Assembly (NCBI GenBank): GCA_025964775.1
Contig: JAOPYE010000040.1
Location: 248,001 to 312,000 of the forward strand
Length of the DNA stretch: 64,000 bases
Source of the DNA: Marmoricola sp.
Lineage (GTDB): Bacteria > Actinomycetota > Actinomycetes > Propionibacteriales > Nocardioidaceae
Direction of reading: 5' to 3'
The position numbers were made by a program, and so were the translations under genes. Positions 1 to 8,915 of the stretch are shown in pieces. The notes under the pieces were generated by a model, which worked only from the letters and a program-made list of their open reading frames with translations, was not told the origin of the DNA and searched no databases. Every line of letters begins with the position of its first letter. The stretch's first letter is position 1.

Positions 1-971
1 CACTCCGCGAGATCGACCAGGTTCGGCGGCGCCTGCAGCCGGACCTTGGGGCCGAGCAGGATGCGGGCCACCGCGATCGCGGCGATGTACTCGTCCAGGG
101 CGAGGTCGTCGGTGTGCCGCATCGCCGTGTCCGGCTTGGCGCGGAAGTTCTGGATGATGACTTCCTGGACGTTGCCGTACTGGCGGGCGATCCGCCGCAG
201 AGCGAGGATCGATTCGGCGCGTTCCTCGAGGGTCTCGCCGATGCCGATGAGCAGTCCGGTGGTGAACGGGATCGAGAGCCGGCCGGCGTCCTCCAGGACC
301 CGCAGCCGTACGTCGGGATCCTTGTCCGGAGAGCCGTAGTGGGCCTCGCCCTTGGTTTCGAAGATCCGGCGGGACGTGGTCTCCAGCATCATCCCCATCG
401 ACGGGGCCACCGGCTTGAGCCGGTTCATCTCCTCCCACGACATCACTCCGGGGTTGAGGTGAGGCAGCAGGCCGGTCTCCTCGAGCACCCGGATCGACAT
501 CGCCCGGACGTAGGCCAGCGTGGAGTCGTAGCCCTGCTCGTCGAGCCACGCCTGCGCCTCGGGCCAACGGTCCTCGGGGCGGTCGCCGAGGGTGAACAGC
601 GCCTCGGTGCAGCCCAGAGCCGCCCCGTCGCGGGCGATCGTCAGGATCTCGTCGGGCGAGAGGAACATCGGTCGCCCGGCCCGCTGCAGCTGGCCCGGGG
701 TCTCCACGAAGGTGCAGTAGTGGCACTTGTCGCGGCACAGCTTGGTGATCGGGATGAACACCTTGGGGGAGTAGGTGATGACTCCCGGGCGGCCGGCGTC
801 CTCCAGCCCCTTGTCGCGGATCCGGGCGGCCACCGCGGTCAACCGCACCAGGTCCTCGCCCCGGGCGTGCAGCAGCGCGGTGGCTTCGTCGTGGTCGAGC
901 GCAGCGCTGCGCTCGGCGCGGGCGAGCGCGCGGCGGACCTGCTGGGGGGTGGCAGAAATTTGCGCGGTCAT
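1..971 (-). CDS. fbiC: FbiC, F420 deazaflavin synthase, CofG part (partial)
   Basis: Runs off the left edge, so only the first 323 codons are present. FbiC is a bifunctional radical-SAM enzyme that makes the deazaflavin FO from tyrosine and a flavin precursor for coenzyme F420. The visible part matches the CofG half: [12 protein letters not shown] is a CX3CX2C radical-SAM cluster motif near residue 90, followed by [23 protein letters not shown] and [13 protein letters not shown], all typical of this family. The start is ATG at 971; TAGCCT lies 7 nt upstream and there is no Shine-Dalgarno sequence, so the mRNA may be leaderless. Whether it is the fused FbiC or a separate CofG cannot be decided here, but actinobacteria normally carry the fusion. 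Confidence 0.88.
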   Translation of the reverse strand, partial: MTAQISATPQQVRRALARAERSAALDHDEATALLHARGEDLVRLTAVAARIRDKGLEDAGRPGVITYSPKVFIPITKLCRDKCHYCTFVETPGQLQRAGRPMFLSPDEILTIARDGAALGCTEALFTLGDRPEDRWPEAQAWLDEQGYDSTLAYVRAMSIRVLEETGLLPHLNPGVMSWEEMNRLKPVAPSMGMMLETTSRRIFETKGEAHYGSPDKDPDVRLRVLEDAGRLSIPFTTGLLIGIGETLEERAESILALRRIARQYGNVQEVIIQNFRAKPDTAMRHTDDLALDEYIAAIAVARILLGPKVRLQAPPNLVDLAE

Positions 972-1057
972 CGGGGACAGGCTATCGAGCGAGCACAGCA
1001 CACGGTGGCAAGACTCATAGAGTGGTCAACGAGAATGTGGTCACAGTATTCCCACCC

Positions 1058-1097
1058 GGTTTCGAGACGGTTGCTGCGCAACCTCCTCAACCAACGG
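1058..1097. repeat. Short palindromic element, copy 1
   Basis: The 132-bp gap between fbiC and the next gene contains GGTTTCGAGACGG, then the small hairpin TTGC-TGC-GCAA, then CCTCCTCAACCAACGG. The same arrangement with a nearly identical core occurs inside lhr at 23656-23694 and, with other central hairpins, at 8048, 51221 and 51683. I see no other feature in the gap apart from the possible fbiC promoter. Confidence 0.85.
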
Positions 1098-1103
1098 GGC
1101 TGG

Positions 1104-2144
1104 TCAGCCGACGATGCCCTTGAGCTCGGCGATCAGGGCGGTAGGGTCGGCGCCGACGGGGGTGACGTTGAGGCTGGTCACGCCGGTCTCCTCGAACGCC
1201 GCGACGCGCTCCTTGATGTACGACGCGGGGCCGACGAAGTTGGCCGCTTCGAGCCACTCGGTCGGAACCACGGCCTCGGCCTCCTTCTTCTTGCCCGACA
1301 GGTAGAGCTCCTGGATCTCGGCCGCTTCCTTCTCGTACCCGTAGGCGCAGGCGAGGTCGTTGTAGAAGTTCTTGCCCTTGGCGCCCATGCCGCCGATGTA
1401 GAGCGCGAAGATCGGGCGGGCGAAGTCGAGCAGCGCCTTCGTCTCGGGGCCTTCGCCGATCGCGAGCATGCCGCCGGCGACGATGTTGAGGCCACCCAGG
1501 GACGGGTCCCGCTTGGCCGTCCCGGCCGCGATCGGGTCACCCATGACCTGGTCGATCTTCTCGGGGAAGTACAGGTGCGGCAACAGGCCGTCGGCGATCT
1601 CGGCAGCCAGTTCGACGTTCTTCGGGCCGAGGGCGGCGATGTAGATCGGGACCTCGGAGCGTTCCGGCCGGGTGAGCAGCTTCAGCGGCTTGCCGAGGCC
1701 GGTCACCGCACCCTGCTCCTTGGTCAGCGGGAGCTGGAACTCACCATCGGCGGTGAGCGGCTCGCGGCGCATGCCGGCACGGATGATCTCGACGATCTCG
1801 CGGGTACGTGCGATCGGCTTCGCGTACGGCACCCCGTGAAAGCCTTCGATGACCTGCGGGCCGGATGCGCCGAGGCCGAGGATCGCGCGACCGCCCGAGA
1901 CGTTGTCCAGGCCGGCCGCGGTCTGCAGCAGCGCGCCCGGGGTCCGCGAGTAGATGTTCAGGATGGCGGAGCCGATCTCGACGGTCTCCGTCTTCGCAGC
2001 CAGGTAGCCCATCAGCGTCGGGGAATCGAAGCCGTACGCCTCGGCGACCCAGACGGTGTCCAGGCCGGCCTTCTCCCAGGAGGTGATCTGGTCGGCCGCG
2101 TTGCGCGGGTTGCCGTCGTACATGAGCATGGTCGAGATCTTCAT
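1104..2144 (-). CDS. LLM-class F420-dependent oxidoreductase
   Basis: A 346-residue bacterial-luciferase-like (LLM) TIM-barrel protein. The N-terminus MKISTMLMYDGNP, the segment DTVWVAEAYGFDSPTLMGYL and GRAILGLGASGPQVIEGFHG are typical of actinobacterial F420-dependent oxidoreductases; the substrate is not predictable. The reading frame opens 34 codons earlier, but ATG at 2144 begins the family-like N-terminus, and TACTGT lies exactly 7 nt before it, as for a leaderless transcript. The -10 sits inside an inverted repeat (2150-2166) that recurs at the MerR/acyl-CoA dehydrogenase promoter region, so this gene is probably controlled by the MerR-family protein encoded at 13717. Next to fbiC, which makes the cofactor precursor, the F420 assignment is plausible. 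Confidence 0.85.
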   Translation of the reverse strand: MKISTMLMYDGNPRNAADQITSWEKAGLDTVWVAEAYGFDSPTLMGYLAAKTETVEIGSAILNIYSRTPGALLQTAAGLDNVSGGRAILGLGASGPQVIEGFHGVPYAKPIARTREIVEIIRAGMRREPLTADGEFQLPLTKEQGAVTGLGKPLKLLTRPERSEVPIYIAALGPKNVELAAEIADGLLPHLYFPEKIDQVMGDPIAAGTAKRDPSLGGLNIVAGGMLAIGEGPETKALLDFARPIFALYIGGMGAKGKNFYNDLACAYGYEKEAAEIQELYLSGKKKEAEAVVPTEWLEAANFVGPASYIKERVAAFEETGVTSLNVTPVGADPTALIAELKGIVG

Positions 2145-2149
2145 GACGA

Positions 2150-2166
2150 TGACAGTAATGCTGTCA
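2150..2166. promoter_or_regulatory. Operator over the LLM gene promoter
   Basis: TGACAGTAATGCTGTCA is a 6-5-6 perfect inverted repeat. It covers the minus-strand -10 TACTGT (2152-2157), which ends 7 nt before the ATG at 2144. A site agreeing at 14 of 17 positions lies at 13639-13655 between an acyl-CoA dehydrogenase and a MerR-family gene. Binding there should repress by occlusion; that step is inference. Confidence 0.65.
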
Positions 2167-2239
2167 CGGTCAGGAAGCCAGTGGCCCGGGGTGTGACGTA
2201 TTCCTGGTGCATCGACCAGAACGTCGTCTGGCGTGGTGC

Positions 2240-2308
2240 ATGGCAAGGCGGAGGAGGGAAGGCGGCCTTTGAGCGGAGCGGGCCGTCGACCGACGACAAC
2301 GCGGCCAG
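2240..2308. repeat. 70-bp dispersed repeat, copy A
   Basis: This segment begins ATGGCAAGGCGGAGGAG and ends GTCGACCGACGACAACG plus a few bases. The reverse complement of 40741-40808, just after recA, matches it with only about eight differences. Both copies lie between genes. It fills most of the gap between the LLM gene and the ABC transporter gene ending at 2327. Confidence 0.8.
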
Positions 2309-2326
2309 GTGCCGCGTCAGGCGGCG

Positions 2327-4075
2327 TTATGAGTGCCAGGACGCCCAGAGGTCGGCGTACGAGCCGCCGGACTCGACGAGTTCGTCGTGGGACCCGAACT
2401 CGCTGATCCGCCCGTCCTCGACCACGGCGACCCGGTCCGCATCGTGCGCCGAGAACAGCCGGTGCGCGATCGCGATGACCGTCCGCCCCTCCAGTACGGC
2501 GGCCAGCGACCGCTCGAGGTGCCGGGCTGCCCGGGGATCGATGAGCGAGGTCGCCTCGTCCAGGACCAGCGTGTGCGGGTCGGCCAGCACCAGACGTGCC
2601 AGCGCCACCTGCTGCGCCTGCGCCGGCGTGAGCTCGATGCCGCCCGATCCGACCACCGTCATCAGTCCTGCCGGCAGCGCCCGGACCCAGTCACCCGCGT
2701 CCACGGAATCGAGCGCGTCGTACAGCTGTTCATCGGTGCCGTGCGCGTCGATGGCCAGTGCGAGGTTGTCGCGCAGCGAGCCCACGAACATGTGGTGCTC
2801 CTGGGTGACCAGGGCGACGTGGCCCCGGAGGTCGCCGAGCGGCAGCTCGGTGAGCCCGACGGTGCCCACCGTCACCGAGCCCGTCCGCGGTGGGTGGATG
2901 CCGGCCAGGAGCCGTCCGAGGGTCGACTTCCCGGCACCGGACGGACCGACCATCGCGATCCGTTCGCCGATGCCGACCGAGAGGTCCACGCCGTGCAGGA
3001 CGTCGCGACCCTCGACGTAGCTGAACCGCACGTCGCTCGCTTGGATCTTCTCGTCAACCGGTACCCGGCCGGTGGCGACCCGGTCCTCGGGGACCTGGGC
3101 GACTCCGAGCAGACGGGCGAGCGAGGCGCCGCCGACCTGGAGCTCGTCGAGGATCGAGATCATCCGGTCGACCGGGTCGATCAGGGCCTGGACGTAGAGC
3201 GTCGCGGCGGTGACCTCGCCGAGGTTGGCGTGACCGTGCAGGTACATCCAGCCGCCGAGCAGCAGCGTCGCGACGGTCGGGATCAGGTACGCGGTCTCGA
3301 CGCTGGGGAAGAACAGGGTGCGCAGCGAGAGGGTGTAGCGCTCGGCCCGGTAGGACTCGGCGATGTCCGCGTCGATCCGGGCGATCCGCTCGTCCTGCAG
3401 GCCGAGGGCCTCGACGGTGCGGGCACCCTCGACGGTCTCGGTCAGCGAGGAGTTGATGACCGAGTAGGTCTCGCCCTCCCACAGGTAGCCGTCCTTGGCA
3501 CGGGCCAGGTACCAGCGCAGCGCGATGACGAGCGGCGGCACCCCGAGCAGGCACGGCAGCAGCACCCACCAGCCGACCAGGACGGCGGCGATCAGGGTCA
3601 CGATGGCGGTGACGACCGCGATCAGCCACTCCGGGATCGCCCAGCGCATCGAGTAACCGAGCTGCTCGACGTCGCGCGAGGTCCGGGTGAGCAGGTCGCC
3701 GCTGCCGGCGCTCTCGACCACGCCGATCGGCAGGTCCAGGGCGTTGTCGACGAAGTCCTCACGTAGCTCGGCCAGGACCTGCTCGCCGAGGACCTGCGAG
3801 CGCAGCCGGGCGAACCGGGTGAGCGCGGTCTGGGCGGCCAGGAACCCCGCCAGGACCAGGGCGACCCGGTCGACGTGTCCGACCGTGGTCCCGTCGTGGA
3901 CGGCCTGGACCAGCTCGCCGAGCAGGCGCGGCGCCGCCAGGCCGGCCACCGCCGCGAGCACGTGCAGGGCCAGGGCGGTCAGGACCGGCCGCGGGTGCCG
4001 GCGGAGCAGGTCACGCAGGTAGCGGCGTACGGCGGCCTGGTCGGCGACCGGCAGCGCATCGGTGGTCGCTCTCAT
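2327..4075 (-). CDS. ABC exporter half-transporter, ATP-site subunit
   Basis: A 582-residue half-transporter with an N-terminal membrane domain (about residues 30-310) and a C-terminal ATPase. Walker A is intact (GPSGAGKSTLGRLL), Walker B is intact with catalytic Glu (TLVLDEATS) and the switch His is present (AIAHRLF). The ABC signature is degenerate: ELTPAQAQQ stands where LSGGQ is expected. The partner encoded upstream has the opposite defects, so one normal composite ATP site should form from this Walker A/B and the partner's FSGGQ. The start codon overlaps the partner's stop as ATGA, indicating translational coupling. This is a type IV (multidrug/lipid-like) exporter; the substrate is unknown. 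Confidence 0.88.
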   Translation of the reverse strand: MRATTDALPVADQAAVRRYLRDLLRRHPRPVLTALALHVLAAVAGLAAPRLLGELVQAVHDGTTVGHVDRVALVLAGFLAAQTALTRFARLRSQVLGEQVLAELREDFVDNALDLPIGVVESAGSGDLLTRTSRDVEQLGYSMRWAIPEWLIAVVTAIVTLIAAVLVGWWVLLPCLLGVPPLVIALRWYLARAKDGYLWEGETYSVINSSLTETVEGARTVEALGLQDERIARIDADIAESYRAERYTLSLRTLFFPSVETAYLIPTVATLLLGGWMYLHGHANLGEVTAATLYVQALIDPVDRMISILDELQVGGASLARLLGVAQVPEDRVATGRVPVDEKIQASDVRFSYVEGRDVLHGVDLSVGIGERIAMVGPSGAGKSTLGRLLAGIHPPRTGSVTVGTVGLTELPLGDLRGHVALVTQEHHMFVGSLRDNLALAIDAHGTDEQLYDALDSVDAGDWVRALPAGLMTVVGSGGIELTPAQAQQVALARLVLADPHTLVLDEATSLIDPRAARHLERSLAAVLEGRTVIAIAHRLFSAHDADRVAVVEDGRISEFGSHDELVESGGSYADLWASWHS

Positions 4076-5799
4076 CGGGCCACCTCCTCGACCTCGTCGC
4101 GCGTGACCACGGCGCGGTAGCGGGGACACGTGGTCAGCAGGTCGCTGTGCGTCCCGCGGGCCAGGATCACGCCGTCCTCCAGGAACGCGACGACGTCGGC
4201 GCGCGCGAGCATCAACGGGCTCGAGGTGGTGATCACGGTCGTGCGCCCGCGCCGGAGCTCGACGAGCCGGTCCGCGATCCGGGCCTCGGTGTGGGCATCG
4301 ACGGCCGAGGTCGGCTCGACCAGCAGCAGGATCTCCGGATCCAGGGTGAGAGCCCGTGCCAGCACCAGGCGCTGGCGCTGGCCACCGGAGAAGGATCGCC
4401 CCTTCTCGGCGACCTCGCTGTCCAGGCCCGCGGGAAGTGCGGCCAGGACATCGGCGGCAGCGGCCGTGTGCAAGGCCTTCGTCAAGACCTCGCTGATGTC
4501 GGCCTGGCCGCGACGGGCTCCGGCGAGCTGGTCGGCCAGCCGCCCGGCGAACAACAGCGATCCGGTGTCCGAGACGACGATGCGCTCGCGGACCAGTGCC
4601 CTCGGCAGCTCCGAGAGGCGTACGGCGCCCCAGAGCACGTCACCCTCGGCGAAACGGCCGAGCCGGTCGACGACCAGCGCAGCGTCTGCGGGAGGCTCCG
4701 AGACCACGGCGGTGAGCAGCCCGGGCTCCACGACCAGCTCGCTCGCGAGGTCGATCAGGTGGCTGCCGACCGGCGGCGCCGCGGCGGCCGTGCCCGGGTC
4801 GTCGATCTCGGGCTCGAGGGCGAGGACCCGCACGATGCGCTGCGCCGAGACGTAGGCCCGGATCCACTTGTTGGCAGCCTCGGTCGCGGTCCGCAGCGGC
4901 ATCACCAGGAACGCGGCGTACCCGTAGAAGGCCACCAGTTCGCCCGGCGAGATGGTGCCCTGGGCCGCGAACCGGGCGCCCAACCAGACCACGATGACGA
5001 CGAAGAGGCCGGGCAGGAAGACCTGGAGTGCGTCCAGCACCGACTGGAGCTTCGCGACGCTCACGCCGGCCATCCGGACCTTCTGCGACTCGGTCCGGTA
5101 GCGCTCGCTGAACACCCGCTCGCCGCCGATCCCGCGCAGGACCCGCAGACCGCCGACGATGTCGGTGGCGATGTTGGCGAGGCGTCCCATCATCTCGCGC
5201 TGCGCGAGGTTGCGGCGCTGCAGCGGGCTCAGCAGCGGACCGAGCAGCAGCAGCAGGAGCGGGACGCCGAGGAGCACCACCAGGCCGAGCGTGACCGACG
5301 TCTGCAGCAGGATCACGGCGACCACGACGAAGGAGACCAGCGCGCCCATCGCCCTCGCCAGGACGTCCATGGCGTTGCCGATGTGCGACAGGTCGTTGGT
5401 CCCGATCGCGACGACCTCGCCGGTGGCGACCCGCTTCGACAGGGTGGCGCCCAGGTGGGTGGCCTGCCGGGCGACGAGCTGGACCACCCGGTACGCCGCC
5501 GTGAGCCAGTTGGTCACGGCGTACCGGTGGCGCACGATCCCGCTGGCCGCCTGGACGACGCCGACCGCGAACAGGATGCCGGCCCACTTCCACAGCTCTC
5601 GCGGGTCGCGCGCTGTGACCCCGGAGTCGATCGCCTTGCCGATGACTGCCGGTACGACGGCCGAGCAGGTCATCCAGATGACGCCGAAGACCATGCCGAG
5701 CGCGATCGTGTGCCACTGCCCCCGGATGATCCACCTCAGGAAGGCCCATCCGTTGCGTGCATCCGCGACACCAGGATGGTCGAGCGGAAGCTTGCGCAC
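4072..5799 (-). CDS. ABC exporter half-transporter, degenerate-site subunit
   Basis: A 575-residue half-transporter: a six-helix membrane domain (about residues 20-320) followed by an ATPase domain. Walker A is lost (around VVSEPPADAALVV there is no GxxGxGKS), Walker B reads LLLVEPTSAVD with Val for the Asp, and the switch His is replaced (TTSSPLML). The signature FSGGQRQRLVLARAL is intact. It therefore cannot bind ATP normally but can complete the partner's site, as in heterodimeric exporters of the TM287/288 or BmrCD kind, though more degenerate. The start is GTG at 5799 with TAACGT 6 nt upstream, a leaderless arrangement. Confidence 0.88.
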   Translation of the reverse strand: MRKLPLDHPGVADARNGWAFLRWIIRGQWHTIALGMVFGVIWMTCSAVVPAVIGKAIDSGVTARDPRELWKWAGILFAVGVVQAASGIVRHRYAVTNWLTAAYRVVQLVARQATHLGATLSKRVATGEVVAIGTNDLSHIGNAMDVLARAMGALVSFVVVAVILLQTSVTLGLVVLLGVPLLLLLLGPLLSPLQRRNLAQREMMGRLANIATDIVGGLRVLRGIGGERVFSERYRTESQKVRMAGVSVAKLQSVLDALQVFLPGLFVVIVVWLGARFAAQGTISPGELVAFYGYAAFLVMPLRTATEAANKWIRAYVSAQRIVRVLALEPEIDDPGTAAAAPPVGSHLIDLASELVVEPGLLTAVVSEPPADAALVVDRLGRFAEGDVLWGAVRLSELPRALVRERIVVSDTGSLLFAGRLADQLAGARRGQADISEVLTKALHTAAAADVLAALPAGLDSEVAEKGRSFSGGQRQRLVLARALTLDPEILLLVEPTSAVDAHTEARIADRLVELRRGRTTVITTSSPLMLARADVVAFLEDGVILARGTHSDLLTTCPRYRAVVTRDEVEEVAR

Positions 5800-5887
5800 C
5801 GGACCACGTTACGAAACCGGGCCGTTCCGGGCGAATGGTTTTCGCGCCGCAGGTCCGCCAGGGCGTCGATCCTGCGGTGATCGACCC

Positions 5888-6448
5888 TCAGGTCGCGAGG
5901 TCTTCGGTGACCTCGGCACCTGGCAGGTCGCCCAGCAGCCGTCCGGGCAGGATCAGCTTCGAGCCCCGGATGCCGCTGCCGATCAGCACGAGCGGCGTCG
6001 CCGGCACCCGGGCATCGACGAGCAGGCGCCAGGCCGCCGGTACGCCGACCGGGGTGATGCCGCCGTACGCCATCGCGCTCTCGGCGACGGCACGGTCGCG
6101 GTCGAGGAACGAGCACTTGCGCACATCCAGGATCCGCTTCACCCGGTTGTTCACGTCAGCCCTGGTGTCCCCGCGGACCACGCACGCCGCGATGCGCTCG
6201 GCGCCGTCGCGCTTGCCCATCACGACCACGCAGTTCGCGCCGGCGTCGAGCGGGACGCCGTAGACGTCGACCGTGGCAGCGGTCTCCGAGTTGGCCGGGT
6301 CGATCTCGACCACGCCGACCTCGGCGGCGTCGGCCCAGGACGACAGCAGGGCTGCCACTGGTGGGGCCACCAGGTCGAGCCGTTCCAGGGCGGGGGTGGT
6401 GGTCAACGAACCGAGGGTGTGGACACCGGGCGCAGTGCTGGGGGACAT
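5888..6448 (-). CDS. YbaK/EbsC-family aminoacyl-tRNA deacylase-like protein
   Basis: A 186-residue protein of the YbaK/prolyl-tRNA-synthetase-associated editing domain. Characteristic parts are GVVEIDPANSETAATVDVYG, the segment ANCVVVMGKRDGAERIAACVV, the Lys/Arg-rich VNNRVKRILDVRKCSF, MAYGGITPVGVPAAW and the C-terminal GSGIRGSKLILPG. Such proteins hydrolyse mischarged tRNAs such as Cys- or Ala-tRNAPro. ATG at 6448 is preferred over the GTG at 6457 because TACGGT lies 7 nt before it. It stands alone, divergent from the glycerophosphodiesterase gene. The exact tRNA specificity cannot be told. Confidence 0.82.
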   Translation of the reverse strand: MSPSTAPGVHTLGSLTTTPALERLDLVAPPVAALLSSWADAAEVGVVEIDPANSETAATVDVYGVPLDAGANCVVVMGKRDGAERIAACVVRGDTRADVNNRVKRILDVRKCSFLDRDRAVAESAMAYGGITPVGVPAAWRLLVDARVPATPLVLIGSGIRGSKLILPGRLLGDLPGAEVTEDLAT

Positions 6449-6519
6449 GCCATGCACCGTAAAGGGCTCGTTGGGGTGTTCGACACCCGCTGTCCATCCG
6501 TGCTGGCGAGGCTGGCGTC

Positions 6520-7488
6520 ATGGCCCGCCGCTCAGCCCGGAATGCCCACCGTCCGCAGGTGATCGCGCACCGCGGCGCGAGCGGCCACCGGCCCGAGCAC
6601 ACGCTCGCGGCGTACGAGCTGGGGTGGCGCCTGGGCGCGGACTCGGTCGAGCTCGACGTCCTCGCGACCAGCGACGGCGTGGTGGTCTGCCTGCACGACC
6701 TCGAACTCTCCGCGACCACCGACGTGGCGGCGCACCCGGAGTTCGCGCACCTGCGCACCACCCTCGAGGTCGACGGCAAGGTGCAGACCGGCTGGTTCGT
6801 CCACGACTTCACCCTGGCCGAGCTCAAGCAGCTCACCGTGAAGGAGCGCTGGCCGAAGAAGCGCTCCGGGAGTGCGTCGTACGACGGCCGCTTCGCCGTC
6901 CCGACGCTGGCCGAGGTGATCGACCTGCGCGACAACGAGGCCGCCCGTGCTGGTCGGCGGCTCGGGTTGCACATCGAGCTGAAGTCCCCGGCCCACCTGC
7001 GCAGGCAGGACCTGTGGTTGCCCGAGCTGGTCGGTGACCTGGTCGATGATCTGGACGTGCCCGACCTGTCGTGGCTCAGCTTCGACGCAGCTGCGCTGAT
7101 CGACCTGCGCGCCAACCGCTCGATCAGGTTGCTCGACTCGACACCGTCGTCGCGCGACCTGTCCCGCATCGCCGGCTACGCCAGCGCGATCGGGGTGGCA
7201 CGCAAGGTGGTCCTGCCGCGCGACGCCGCCGGCAGGATCGGGGAGGAGTCACCGATCGTGGCGAAGGCCCACCGGCGCGGGCTCGACGTCCTGGTCTGGA
7301 CCCACCGCGTCGAGAACCAGCACCTGCCGACGAACCTGCAGATCGGTGACCGTCCGCACGCGCACGGCGACGGCGTCGGCGAAGCAGCCCGGCTGTTCCA
7401 GGCCGGGATCGACGGCCTGATCAGCGACTTCCCCGAGATCGCGAACGCCGGACTCGCCAGGTTGTCGAGCCTGCCGCTCGCCCGCTAG
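6520..7488 (+). CDS. Glycerophosphodiester phosphodiesterase
   Basis: A 322-residue GDPD-family enzyme that hydrolyses glycerophosphodiesters to glycerol 3-phosphate and an alcohol. The active-site elements are visible: VIAHRGASGHRPEHTLAAY (residues 14-32), VELDVLATSDGVVVCLHD with the metal-binding Glu/Asp and catalytic His, GLHIELKSP and the late VLVWTHRVENQ. There is no signal peptide, so it is probably cytoplasmic. GAGGCT stands 6 nt before the ATG. Its stop codon overlaps that of the convergent gene at 7485 by the four bases CTAG. Confidence 0.9.
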   Translation: MARRSARNAHRPQVIAHRGASGHRPEHTLAAYELGWRLGADSVELDVLATSDGVVVCLHDLELSATTDVAAHPEFAHLRTTLEVDGKVQTGWFVHDFTLAELKQLTVKERWPKKRSGSASYDGRFAVPTLAEVIDLRDNEAARAGRRLGLHIELKSPAHLRRQDLWLPELVGDLVDDLDVPDLSWLSFDAAALIDLRANRSIRLLDSTPSSRDLSRIAGYASAIGVARKVVLPRDAAGRIGEESPIVAKAHRRGLDVLVWTHRVENQHLPTNLQIGDRPHAHGDGVGEAARLFQAGIDGLISDFPEIANAGLARLSSLPLAR

Positions 7489-8024
7489 CTCTTGCTGCGG
7501 CCGGTCAGCCCTCCGACAACGCCGCCGCTGATGCCCTTGACCAGCTTGGCGCCGGGGACGGCACCGAGCTGGCTGACGGTGGCGTTGACCAGCGCCTCGA
7601 CCCGCTGGACGGCGTCGCGTGCGATCCGGATGTCCTCCTGGGTCTCCGGGAGTCCCTCGATGACCGGGAGCAGCTTCTTCATGCTCTGTGCGGTCTTGTC
7701 GACCGACGGGATCAACCGGGCCAGCTGGGTCGCTGCCTGATCGAGCCGCGTGCTGACCAGGGCGACCTGGTTGACGGTGGTCTCGGTGATCCGCATCAGC
7801 ACCCGGACGTCGTCGAGCAGCCCGGCATCGACGGCAGTGGCCAGGGCGATCACCAGCGGTCGGGCATCCTGCATGAAGCCGATGGACTCGTCGAGGAACG
7901 TCTCGGCCTTCCCGGTCATCCGGATCGTGTAGCCGAGGCCGTCGGTTCCCAGCGTCACCAGGGCTCCGGCGAACGTCACCATCGCGTGGGTGAGCGGGGG
8001 CTGGTGGTCCCAGTCGTCGGCCAT
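7485..8024 (-). CDS. Conserved hypothetical protein with coiled-coil character
   Basis: 179 residues, not recognised. The N-terminal part is Gly- and hydrophobic-rich (VTFAGALVTLGTDGLGYTIR); the middle is a long amphipathic helix region rich in Val, Leu, Gln and Arg (VNQVALVSTRLDQAATQLARL), and the C-terminus is Gly-rich (VKGISGGVVGGLTGRSKS). The pattern suggests a membrane- or envelope-associated helical protein, but no function can be assigned. ATG at 8024 is chosen because TACCGT lies 6 nt upstream; the frame further upstream runs into a palindromic repeat. It converges with the glycerophosphodiesterase gene, sharing the bases CTAG. Confidence 0.7.
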   Translation of the reverse strand: MADDWDHQPPLTHAMVTFAGALVTLGTDGLGYTIRMTGKAETFLDESIGFMQDARPLVIALATAVDAGLLDDVRVLMRITETTVNQVALVSTRLDQAATQLARLIPSVDKTAQSMKKLLPVIEGLPETQEDIRIARDAVQRVEALVNATVSQLGAVPGAKLVKGISGGVVGGLTGRSKS

Positions 8025-8047
8025 GAGCCCACGGTAGTGCCGCACGC

Positions 8048-8087
8048 GGTTTCGAGACAGGCCGTGCCGGCCTTCCTCAACCACCGG
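8048..8087. repeat. Short palindromic element, copy 2
   Basis: GGTTTCGAGACA, the hairpin GGCC-GTGCC-GGCC and TTCCTCAACCACCGG: the same constant arms as copy 1 with a different central stem. It lies between the hypothetical gene starting at 8024 and the MpaB-like gene ending at 8094, close behind the end of the fatty-acid operon, where it may also act as a transcription terminator. Confidence 0.82.
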
Positions 8088-8093
8088 ACGGGG

Positions 8094-8915
8094 TCACACG
8101 AGCCGCCAGCCACGGCGCATCCGGAACCGCACCTCAGCCAGCTGAAGCGCGATCGGCAGGTTGCGCACCCAGCGCGGCGTCAGCCTTGTGACGAACCTGA
8201 TCCGCGCGATCCAGCGGTCGAATCGACGCTGGTCGCGATCGCTCCAGTCGAGCCGCATCGCGCTTCGGATCTCGGGCGGCAGCAGACCGACGGTGAAGAA
8301 GCGGTTCACCGGTGCGTTGCCCCATCGCAGCGGCCGCGGGAGCATCTCCAGGTCCACGACCTTGAGCAGGTGCTCGCGCACGGGCTCGTCATAGCTGACC
8401 CGGCCCAGACCCACCCGCCAGTACGCCTCGAAGGCGCCGCGATCGGGTGGCCAGGACTCGCGCGGGACCTGCAGCGAGGTGCCCAGTCGGTGGCAGTACT
8501 CGTAGAGGCTGTCTGCGGTGGCCTCGTCCATCGGTCCGAGGAAGAGTGTCCGGGCGTCGCGGAAGCCGACGTACAGGCAGGCGGCGACCCAGAGCTGCAG
8601 CTCGGGATCGAACGCGTTGTACGGCACCGGGCTGTCCGGGCCGGAGTGCACCGGGACGTGGGACCGGTTGACGGCCTGGCGGTAGCGGGCGCGGTCGTCC
8701 TCGGTGCCGAAGAGCGCCACGACCAGGTAGCTGATGGTGGTGCGCAACCGCTTCCACGGATGGAGCAGGACGTTGCCGCTGTCGACCGTGCTCTCCACCA
8801 CGCCGTACCCGACACCGGGGTTGCCCAGTTGCATGATCACGTTCGCGCCCGCGCCGAGCATTCCCGCCGCGCCGGCCATCTGGTCGGCGATGTCGAACTC
8901 GCGCCGGGGACTCAT
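8094..8915 (-). CDS. MpaB/rubber-oxygenase-like (DUF2236) protein
   Basis: 273 residues of the oxygenase MpaB family (DUF2236), haem-binding all-helical proteins that include latex-clearing protein Lcp and fungal MpaB. Typical segments are QLGNPGVGYGVVESTVDSG, LHPWKRLRTTISYL, the region HVPVHSGPDSPVPYNAFDPE and LQLWVAACLYVGFRDA. It is the last gene of a five-gene minus-strand operon; its ATG overlaps the stop of the acyl-CoA ligase gene as ATGA. The context suggests oxidative or dehydrogenative chemistry on an acyl chain or polyisoprenoid, but the substrate is unknown and haem binding is inferred from the family. Confidence 0.8.
   Translation of the reverse strand: MSPRREFDIADQMAGAAGMLGAGANVIMQLGNPGVGYGVVESTVDSGNVLLHPWKRLRTTISYLVVALFGTEDDRARYRQAVNRSHVPVHSGPDSPVPYNAFDPELQLWVAACLYVGFRDARTLFLGPMDEATADSLYEYCHRLGTSLQVPRESWPPDRGAFEAYWRVGLGRVSYDEPVREHLLKVVDLEMLPRPLRWGNAPVNRFFTVGLLPPEIRSAMRLDWSDRDQRRFDRWIARIRFVTRLTPRWVRNLPIALQLAEVRFRMRRGWRLV

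Noticed and set aside
114-3020. A 968-codon open frame on the plus strand and several others of 300-600 codons opposite real genes
   Set aside because: They are antisense shadows of fbiC, the LLM gene and the ABC genes, made possible by high GC; they have Arg/Gly/Asp-rich composition and no recognisable domain.
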